From: Bradyrhizobium agreste
GTDB taxonomy: Bacteria > Pseudomonadota > Alphaproteobacteria > Rhizobiales > Xanthobacteraceae
Assembly (NCBI RefSeq): GCF_016031625.1
Contig: NZ_JACCHP010000001.1
Coordinates: 62,001 to 126,000 of the forward strand
Length of the DNA stretch: 64,000 nucleotides
Direction: 5' to 3'
The notes under the pieces are model-generated. The model was not told the DNA's origin and searched no databases. It saw only the letters and a list, made by a program, of their open reading frames with translations. Of the stretch, positions 57,299 through 64,000 are shown one piece after another. Made by a program: the position numbers and the translations under genes. Within the stretch, counting starts at the first letter, position 1. The number at the start of each line of letters is the position of its first letter.

Positions 57299-57478
57299 CG
57301 AAACTGCTGTCCGTCAGTTAGCGAAACTGCTGTCCCGTTTTTGCGAAATGCGCAGCGGGAGCGAGTCGCCCCTAATTCCGGGTCAACCGACAATGGAAGC
57401 TGGTGGCTGTTCCCCGATAGGATGGAGATACGGGCTTACGACTGGCCGCCGGGCCCAAGCATCGAATGGAGAACAGCC

Positions 57479-58499
57479 ATGGAAGAATATATTGGTCTCG
57501 ACGTGTCGATGAGAGAGACGGCAGTCTCGATCCGCCGAGCAGGTGAACGGATCTGGCGCGGCAAGTGCGCATCTGATCCAAGTATCGTCGCCGAGCTCAT
57601 CGGCAAGCGGGCGCCGGCCGTAAAGCGAGTGGTGTTCGAGACCGGACCGCTGTCGGTATGGTTTTATCATTCTCTTCGCACCGAAGGATTGCCGGCGATC
57701 TGCATCGATGCGCGACATGCTAAAGCGGCGCTTGACATGGCGGCGAACAAGACGGACGCGAATGACGCCGATGGTCTGGCGCAGCTCGCGGAAGTCGGGT
57801 TCTTTCGTGAGGTGCGCGTAAAGGGATTCGACAGTATGCTGATACGCACGCTTGTCGCGGCGCGGACGCGGCTGGTCCGGATCACTACCGAGCTCTCCAA
57901 TCAGATCCGCGGTGTCATGAAAACCTTCGGTCTGCTGGTTCCCGCCGGAAAGGGAAGCACCTTCGAGAAGAACGTCCGGAGCCTTCTTGCCGATCAGGAC
58001 GGACTTGCATCGATCGTGCTTCCGATGCTGGAAGCCTGGCGTGGCATTCGCATCCGCGCCGCCGAACTCGGACGCCAGTTGGTCCGGGACGCGCGCCAGA
58101 GTGAGGCTTGCCGCATCCTTATGTCCATTCCCGGCATTGGTGCGATCACCGCAACCGCCCTCACAACAGCCATTGAGAGGCCGAACAACTTCAAGAAATC
58201 CCGATCTGTTGGCGCCTGGATCGGCCTGAGAACGAGCCGCTATCAATCCGGAGAAGTCGATTATGACGGCCATATATCCCGACGTGGCGACCACCATTTG
58301 CGCGGGCTTCTGTACGAAGCAGCTGCGGTCACTCTAACGCGCAGCTCAACCGACAGCACTCTGCGCACGTGGGGTCTGCAGCTCCGGCAGAGGATCGGCT
58401 TCAAAAGAGCTGCCGTGGCCGTGGCGCGCAAACTGGCGGTGATAAACGATGCTTAAAACCGGCGAGCTCTTTAATCCGAATGCCGGAGCTGCCGCATAA
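57479..58499 (+). pseudogene. IS110-type (transposase-20) transposase, 3' frameshift
   Basis: Starts at the ATG at 57479 (MEEYIGLDVSMRETAVSIR). It has the first DEDD Asp in GLDVS, then ANKTDANDADGLAQLAEVG, and the C-terminal transposase-20 domain with LMSIPGIGAITATALTTAI and GLRTSRYQSGEVDYDG. The frame ends at 58456 (LAVINDA). The next frame continues MLKTGELFNPNAGAAA to 58499, the usual end of such proteins, so one base is missing near 58445. Only the last 16 residues are affected, so activity is not excluded. The IS21 element inserted about 120 bases before its start. Confidence 0.85.
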
Positions 58500-58640
58500 G
58501 TCCGGATAGCGTTCCGAACCTGAACGCCTAAGGCGTCCCTGCCGGGACGTGAGCCGAGCCATTCCGCTGATGCTGTTGCACTGCTGACTCAGCAAAGTGC
58601 GTCGTCCACATTGAAGGCTCGTCCCGGGAAGCGCCATCAT
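58500..58640. other. IS110 right flank, nothing recognised
   Basis: Short non-coding segment between the IS110-type gene and the 3' edge of the decayed group II intron. No domain V-like hairpin is present. Confidence 0.3.
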
Positions 58641-60070
58641 GCGGCGGCTGATGCCGACCGCGAAGACAACCATGCACCCGGCAGTGTCTCCTCAGCGATT
58701 AGACGCTTGACGCCCCCGTTGCGATTAGACAACAGCATCAACAGCGTGGGGGTGCGGCAAGCCATGTCCCGTACCCAGTGCTCTGCCCGTCTTCGATGTC
58801 GCCGCAGACATTTGTACTTCGACATCGCCATCGCGCGAGACATCGGTCGAGATGGCGTAGTGTCGGGTAAAGCGCCGACTTGTAGTACCGACCATAGTAG
58901 TTCATCCAGCCTCGAATGATCGGATTGAACATCCTCGCCGGGTCGCCGATTCCCCTATCCACCCGGCAGCGTAGTTGCCACGCACGGATTTTCCTGTCGG
59001 ATTGCGTCGTCGCGGTATTGCTGACACCGGGGCTGAAGTTGACGAAGTGCTTTCCCCAACGGTTCTTCGACCGGCGGCGCGGAACGTGTAGCCCAAAAAG
59101 TCGAATTTCTGTTCAGGATAATCACCTCGCCGGTCGTCATCCTTACAGAGACTATCTTCGTCTTTGCCGGATGAAGCTCCAGTCCGTATTCGGCAATGCG
59201 CTTCGCAAGCGCGTCCTCAGTCCTTGTGCCTGCCGCGTACTGTCGCAATGGCAGAGAATATCGTCGGCATAACGCTCGAACGGGACGCTCGGATGATTTC
59301 TACGCATCCACATCTCGAAGGCATAGTGGAGAAAGAGATTCGCCATCAGCGGGGATACCAGCAAGCCCCGCGGCGTGCCCTTCTCTCAGGGTTCAGGGGT
59401 GCCGTCTTGCATTTGAACAGGAACTTTAAGCCACCGTTCAATGTACATCAACACCCAAGCGCAGTCCGTGTGTTTCCGACTCGCCCTGAGCAAAAGCTCA
59501 TGCGATATCGAGTCAAAATGGGCTCGAATGTCGAGATCGAGCACGAAGGGATGTGGCCTGCATCGGCGAGCGACCCCAATGGCATCGAGCACCGATTTTC
59601 CGGGTGGATATCCGAACGAATCTGGATGAAAGTGTTTCTCCAAATCCGGCTCCAGATATCCTTTGACGACCGCCTGAGCAACGCGATCCGACACCGTAGG
59701 AATTCGTAGCTGCCTCTTCCCACCATCGCGCTTGTCGATCTGCACACGCTTGTCCGGCGGTGGAAAGTAGCTGCCCGAAGACATTCGATTCCAGAGCTTG
59801 TACAGATTGCTCTGCAAGTCCGTCTCGAACATCTCGATCGACTGCTCGTCCACACCGGCTGCGCCCCGATTTGCTTTAACCCGTTTGTTACGCCTCCCAA
59901 ACCCAGCGCTCGGGATGTCATACGGCTTTGCTTGATCCAAAAGAGTCCTCCCGTTTCCGGTTGTTCTTCAATTAAGCGGGACAGTGCCGTGCCTTCGCTC
60001 CGCCACCATTACAGTGCCTTCGTCACTGCTACACACGGCTCCGCGCCTGCATCGCACACTCAGACTCTTG
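58640..60070 (-). mobile_element. Group II intron remnant 2, decayed, 3' end lost
   Basis: Contains a broken reverse transcriptase (58750-59940) preceded by about 130 bases of structured GC-rich sequence that looks like intron RNA. A possible 5' start GTGCGATGCAGG lies on the minus strand near 60053, but I cannot confirm it. Domain V is not found beyond the maturase end, so the 3' part has been lost. Confidence 0.55.
58750..59940 (-). pseudogene. Group II intron reverse transcriptase, several frameshifts
   Basis: The first frame (59940 to 59386) has RGAAGVDEQSIEMFE, GGKRQLRIPTVSDRVAQAV, FHPDSFGYPPGKSVLDAI and DLDIRAHFDSISH. A shift near 59390 leads to LVSPLMANLFLHYAFEMW and the catalytic ERYADDILCH. 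Further shifts lead to AEYGLELHPAKTKIV, then MFNPIIRGWMNYYGRYYKS and the maturase tail SKYKCLRRHRRRAEHWV, ending about 58750. At least three indels are present. It differs clearly from the intron at 52.5-54.4 kb. Confidence 0.8.
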
Positions 60071-60438
60071 TGGGGCTTCCACTTGAACCATTCCCCTGGC
60101 ATCGCGATACAAGTTCGCACGTTCCGCACAGAAGCCTGAACCGAGGTCACGCAACCTCGCTCGCCGGACGCCGCCTGAGCCGTAAACAGGTATCGCTCAG
60201 ACTGATCTCGAGATAACGAGTACCCCTTGGTTTCGACGTCTTCCCTACGCTTTCGACAGTTCATCGATGGCTCGCTTGCGATCGTCTCCTTAATCCTTAC
60301 CTGACAGAGTCTTGCTCTGCTTTCTTGGTCTCGCTCACCATCTCGACCATTGGGCCGAAGTAGCAGCCGGTGGTTTGAACCCTCATCCTGCGACCCGAGT
60401 TCGAGGGTCCAACCCCATCTTCTGTGCAGCAAGGCTAC

Positions 60439-61384
60439 TCAAAGGTGCTCTACATCACACCCCCTTCGCGCCGACCTGGCGCGCAGTCGTCCGCGTGTCG
60501 CACGGTCGCAATGCGACCTCGTGCAGGGCGACGACGCCCATTTGTGGGCGCAGAGATCGAAGATGTTGGCAAGCAGCGGGCTGATGTCTGCCCCTTGCGC
60601 CGTACCTACCCCTGTCCGTCTCTTACTTCTCGCCGCTCTCTCAATGAGCCGTAGGATGCGAGGATCGGCGATCCTGTGCGCCACCATCCGCAGCAGCCAC
60701 TCGTGGTCGACCGAGTCGAAGAAGCAACGAATGTCGGCACCAAGTTCACGACGCTGGTTCATGATCGCCGTATGCAGGGCATCAAGCGCCATATGAACGA
60801 TTCCGCCCCGGCCGGAAGCCGTAGGAGAACCCGAGGAAGTCGGCCTCATAGATGGCGCTCAACATCTCGGCCGCGGCGCTTTGGACAAATCCTTTCTAGC
60901 GCCGGCACACCGAGAAGTCGCTTACCACCATCGGCTTTCGGGTTGTAGACGCGCCGCACCGGCTGTGGCCGGTAGCGAGCAGTGTGGGCCCGTGCGCAGA
61001 GGTCGCGGATGTTATCCGTAAACCCTTCTTCGTACTCGCCACCCTTATCCCATCGATCCCCACGCTGGCCTGCCGCTTTTGTCGTCGAAACGCCCGAAGT
61101 AGAGCGTCTTCGTCGATGTGATGCAGCAGGGCCGTGAACCGGGTTCGGGCGGCCTGCTTGGCCGCTGCATTCAGCGCTCGAGGTTCGGCGGCAAAGCAAC
61201 CCGGCTCTGTGTCCGGCCCCGGCCTCCTCGCGCAGACTCCCCTCGGGCTAGCCTCTCCCCTCCACGCGTCTCTGTTACCTTCGACGACTTCACAGGTACT
61301 ATGGATGAGTCCGACTCCCGACCTCGGCTCGGACCGCGGCTCTGACACTGCCTTGTCGCTGTCCGCCACTGGAGACCAATCCAA
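60439..61384 (-). pseudogene. Group II intron reverse transcriptase remnant 3, truncated
   Basis: From the minus strand: RFTALLHHIDEDALLRAFRR and ASVGIDG (RT domain 0-1), then in another frame YRPQPVRRVYNPKADGGKRL, then after an interruption ALDALHTAIMNQRRELGADI, CFFDSVDHEWLLRMV and GADISPLLANIF. The YADD-containing half and the maturase domain are missing. Three or more frame changes occur. It is a third, different RT lineage within 9 kb. Confidence 0.75.
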
Positions 61385-61699
61385 TGGACCCGGTCGGGCC
61401 TCTCATGTTACGATGATTACCTTCCATGCGTGATGCGGCCATCCACCCCGACGAAGCGGCGGCGTCTCGAATAACGACGATGCTCATGCTGCTTTTTCTT
61501 GTTTGGGGAACACATTCGGCCTCCGCAAACATCCACCTTTCGAGGCTCATTCCCGCACCCCGATGGCTCCTGTCTACACTTTGGACCGCGGCGTTGCCGC
61601 AAGGCCCGTCTTGCCCGCTTCGGTTTTGGCCCGATGGGACTTCCACCCACAAGCAATCATCAGCTTGGCATGACGTACTCCCGTGGCGGTGTAGCTGAG
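61385..61699. other. Short gap, nothing recognised
   Basis: About 300 bases with overlapping short frames and no family motif. Confidence 0.3.
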
Positions 61700-62100
61700 T
61701 GCGGGTCACCACGTTTGCCGCCATGAACCGGATCGGTCAGCTGGCGATTGCCGGGAAGCTGACGGCGGGATCATCGCCCAACGAAGTGATGGTTTCTAGT
61801 CTCATATAACCGCCGCGCTGGACCGCCATGGTCCTTCTGGTCGAGCAGGATTGCACCCACGACGCGGACGATGGCGTCTTCATCGGGAAGACGCCGCTAC
61901 TTCAGTTCGGCGCTTGATCTCGCCATTGCCCCCTTCGAGCGGATTGATCGAGCAACCGAGGACATCATGAACCTGCGCACGCTCGTAGAGAAGATCCTCG
62001 ATGCAGACCTCTTGCGAGAGATGATCAGCTTTGCCGCTCACCTGGTTCCTCGAATCAGGTTGGCTGTCACAGTCCAAACCTTACCGACGAATCATCGGTG
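61700..62100 (-). pseudogene. IS256-family (mutator-type) transposase, C-terminal remnant
   Basis: The minus strand gives DVLGCSINPLEGGNGEIKRRTEV, a close variant of the NPLERLNGEIKRR motif next to the catalytic Glu of IS256 transposases. The following part (DEDAIVRVVGAILLDQ and LYETR) is in another frame. Only about 120 residues of a roughly 400-residue protein remain. Confidence 0.65.
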
Positions 62101-62110
62101 ACCACCCGCA

Positions 62111-62161
62111 AAGCCGCTCGCTCGCTACGGCGCTATTGAGGGCGCGGTTCGCGAGCGGCTT
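62111..62161. repeat. 51-bp palindromic repeat, second copy
   Basis: AAGCCGCTCGC (62111-62121) and GCGAGCGGCTT (62151-62161) are perfect 11-bp arms. The 29-base loop matches the inverted loop of 27750-27800 at 25 of 29 positions. It lies between the IS256 remnant and the radical SAM gene. Confidence 0.7.
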
Positions 62162-62575
62162 TGCTAGTCAGCTACGCCACCCTCTGGGACACCGTTGAAC
62201 GCGCAGGACACGACAGTTGCGGCGCTCGGCGAGCGCATTTGTATCGAGTTCGCAGGACGTGACTGCGCTGCCGAGTGGCTGGTGGATCGGGCTTGTGCCA
62301 CTTCGCATGGCGCGCGAGCACGGCCTCTATGGTTCCTCGGCCGGCGCGCGGCTTGTGGCGCGAGGAAGCGAGGAGGGCGCGATCTCGGGGCTTCTCGCTA
62401 AGCTCTGGATCGCCACGGGTGCGCGTGCTTCTACTTGAATGCAAATGCCGATGTGTAGAACTGACCGGGTTGTTTCGGGCGCGACATTTTGCCGCGAAAG
62501 GCCGTCAGCAATCGCCGCGTTGTGGCTGGCACAAAACCTGCTCCGCCCTCGATAATCCAAAGTTGGAAGAACGTC
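62162..62575. other. Upstream region of the radical SAM gene
   Basis: No gene supported in about 410 bases. Several + strand frames are open but Arg/Ala-rich and overlapping. No short peptide gene with a good ribosome site, as would be expected for a peptide-modifying radical SAM partner, was found. Confidence 0.35.
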
Positions 62576-63580
62576 ATGCCACTTCGCAATCCGCCTCCCC
62601 TCGTCTTTGGCCAGATTGCAATAAGCGTATCCTATTACTGCAATCTTCATTGCGAGCACTGCTATGTTCCCGAACAGTATAGAGCTCGATACAAGAGACG
62701 TCTGGAGCCATCACTGTTGACTATGAAAGAAATCACCAATTTTGTCGACGTTCTCGTTGAAAGATATAGCTTGAAAAAAGTCATCATCACCGGCGGCGAG
62801 CCGCTCCTCAAAATCGTGTTTCCTCGCTCTGCAGCCCTGATGGCTCATGCCGCAAACAAACGGGGCATTCATGTCCAGTTAAATACTGGGGGACTTGGCC
62901 AGATTCCGATTCGTGATGTTGCGTCGCTCTTCGACGATCGCGAGAAGCTAAGTTTCCAATTCAACTTTGATGCTGCAAGCGCGGAGGCGCTTGACCGTTT
63001 TCGGACCAAGCGGGGAGCTCACAAATCGGCACTCCGGCAGATGGCCGAGGCAGTCAATTGCGGAGCCTTGGTACAGGCTAGGATGATCGCTAATCGGCAC
63101 AACATACACGAGGCGCTGGACGCCTATCGCATACTGTCGTCGATTGGCGTCCACTCTTTCAGAATTATGTCGACATTCGCCGCACGTATCGTTATCGACG
63201 ACGAGAACGCACCTTTAGACGCGGCTGAGGAGATTAAAGAAATTCTGGCGGCCCTAATCGCAATGGCTGCGCAGACGTCGACACGCCTCGAGCTGCCGAC
63301 TCCAATTCTCGTTGAAAGGGCTGAACCGCGGCCGAACGTAAGATTCACCGGATGCAACTGTTGTCTTGCTTCGGGCTACCTCTCTACAAACGGCGACCTC
63401 TACCCCTGTTCCTACGCAATCGGTGATCCCGACAGCCACAAGTTTGTTGTCGGCAACGTCCGGTGTCCGGGCTTTGACCTAGCAGCTTATTGGCGAAGAG
63501 CCCTTCAGAAATATCAGTCCAACAGCGGCTGCGCTCACTGTCCGATGCAGATTGAAAGCCGTGCGCTTGCTTGCGCATAA
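62576..63580 (+). CDS. Radical SAM protein with SPASM-like C-terminal Cys cluster
   Basis: A 334-residue enzyme. SYYCNLHCEHCYVPEQ near the N-terminus holds the CX3CX2C iron-sulfur motif (C22, C26, C29). VIITGGEPLL is the GGEP SAM-binding motif. The C-terminal region has GCNCCLASGYLSTNGDLYPC and, 40 residues on, GCAHCPMQ, a Cys-rich pattern like SPASM domains that hold extra clusters. I chose the ATG at 62576 (MPLRNPPPL) because GGAAGA precedes it; the frame starts at 62489. SPASM proteins usually modify peptides or act as anaerobic maturases. No partner gene is visible, only IS debris upstream. The gene seems intact. Confidence 0.88.
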   Translation: MPLRNPPPLVFGQIAISVSYYCNLHCEHCYVPEQYRARYKRRLEPSLLTMKEITNFVDVLVERYSLKKVIITGGEPLLKIVFPRSAALMAHAANKRGIHVQLNTGGLGQIPIRDVASLFDDREKLSFQFNFDAASAEALDRFRTKRGAHKSALRQMAEAVNCGALVQARMIANRHNIHEALDAYRILSSIGVHSFRIMSTFAARIVIDDENAPLDAAEEIKEILAALIAMAAQTSTRLELPTPILVERAEPRPNVRFTGCNCCLASGYLSTNGDLYPCSYAIGDPDSHKFVVGNVRCPGFDLAAYWRRALQKYQSNSGCAHCPMQIESRALACA

Positions 63581-63785
63581 TCGAGAGAACGGCCCTTCGC
63601 CACATCCCGCGACTTCAGCGGGAGTCGACTTTGCGTGGTGCAATGCCCCCTGGATTTCCGCGAGCATCATGAGAGGATCACCGTGCTCGGCCTTGACTTT
63701 GCTCGCAATGCTTTGGATTGGGCCGATCGAGGTGATTGACGCTGCCGTTCCATGATGATGGGGTGATCGCAGGTTCGAGGGGGCA
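63581..63785. other. Downstream of the radical SAM gene, nothing recognised
   Basis: About 200 bases without a supported gene. Confidence 0.3.
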
Positions 63786-63989
63786 ACGGTGACCTCGGAA
63801 TAACCCGGGAGTCGCAGCTAAGGGAGAAGCTTCGGAAGATCGCGGCGCTGTTCGCCGGTGCCGGAACTGCTGGTGAGCGCCTTGCGGCGGAAGCAGCGCC
63901 ACAGAGGGGTTGATGCCCGGATTGAGGGACTGGCTCGCCAGATCCGTTGCATCGCCGCCGCAGCAATCGGCGATTTCGTCGCGGCGTGA
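63786..63989 (+). pseudogene. Small decayed gene (DUF2786-like N-terminus)
   Basis: After a GTG with an early stop, one frame reads REKLRKIAALFAGAGTAGER and LAAEAAPQR, the kind of N-terminus found in DUF2786-like proteins. It then stops, and the next frame continues RGVDARIEGLARQIRCIAA to a TGA at 63989. One nonsense codon and one frameshift are needed. Likely a broken conserved hypothetical. Confidence 0.4.
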
Positions 63990-64000
63990 AGGTCCCAGAA

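Larger units (their letters stand above)
54744..57354 (+). mobile_element. IS21-family element, complete, with 7-bp target duplication
   Basis: The ends are TGCGTGTTTCGG at 54744 and, inverted, TGCGCATTTCGC ending at 57354. Both ends hold repeated blocks of the form CGGACAGCGATTTC (left) and GGACAGCAGTTTCGC (right), the multiple terminal repeats of IS21 elements. The flanks GCGGGAG at 54737-54743 and 57355-57361 are identical, a 7-bp target duplication. The element carries istA and istB in the usual order. Confidence 0.9.

Noticed and set aside
59968..60432. A 154-codon minus-strand frame upstream of the second reverse transcriptase
   Set aside because: Sequence looks like structured group II intron RNA rather than a protein; no ribosome site.
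62195..62444. Short + strand frames upstream of the radical SAM gene as a possible precursor peptide
   Set aside because: Overlapping, no ribosome site, no leader/core pattern such as a Gly-Gly or repeated Cys core.

Overview
The window looks like an accessory, island-type region of an alphaproteobacterium, most likely Bradyrhizobium. The grounds are the GC-rich coding style, a Bradyrhizobium-like intergenic repeat (2143-2243), and the mix of IS21, IS66, IS110, IS3, IS256 and ISNCY-type sequences and group II introns next to catabolic genes. The genus is an inference from family resemblance; no search could be run. I saw no tRNA, rRNA or CRISPR array.

Left part (1-27.5 kb): a largely intact catabolic region, almost all on the minus strand apart from the + strand partial gene at the left edge. 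It holds an FMN-dependent 2-hydroxy-acid dehydrogenase (partial), an IclR regulator, a ThDP-dependent enzyme, a Rieske ferredoxin with its FAD reductase, a second Rieske protein with two PF04909-type amidohydrolases, a DUF2817 zinc peptidase-like protein, a D-2-hydroxyacid dehydrogenase, a TauD-type dioxygenase, an aldehyde dehydrogenase, a polyamine-type (PotABCD-like) ABC importer and an unusual two-domain metallo-beta-lactamase-fold protein. The set suggests uptake and oxidation of an organic acid or aromatic-type substrate, which I cannot name. A 13-base motif close to GCAGAAAWYCTGC lies upstream of five of these transcription units, and a weaker copy lies upstream of the ehu-like operon at 44 kb, suggesting a shared regulon.

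Middle part (27.6-48.6 kb): a frameshifted ISNCY-type element (a second, 3'-truncated copy is at 4.6 kb) and IS debris, then a GMC oxidoreductase, AhpD- and AhpC-like proteins, a class III aminotransferase, a succinate-semialdehyde-type dehydrogenase and a divergent Lrp/AsnC regulator. A broken aspartate ammonia-lyase, a broken phosphotransferase and an ABC importer resembling ehuBCDA (ectoine/hydroxyectoine uptake) follow. The AsnC, dehydrogenase, aminotransferase and ehu combination resembles part of known ectoine-utilisation clusters, but the core hydrolase and deacetylase genes are not seen. An SDR, a CaiB-type CoA-transferase and an internally deleted alanine dehydrogenase close this part.

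Right part (48.6-64 kb): a mobile-element graveyard. An IS110 transposase gene is split by a group II intron whose ends can be read to the base (52489-54407) and by a truncated IS66 element. Beside it sit a complete IS21 element (54744-57354, 7-bp target duplication GCGGGAG) with a frameshifted istA, a second IS110-type transposase, two further decayed group II reverse transcriptases and an IS256 remnant. The only intact non-mobile gene here is a radical SAM/SPASM-like protein at 62576-63580. Decay by frameshift is common: aspA, the phosphotransferase, a MaoC-type hydratase, ald, istA and both ISNCY transposases are all broken.
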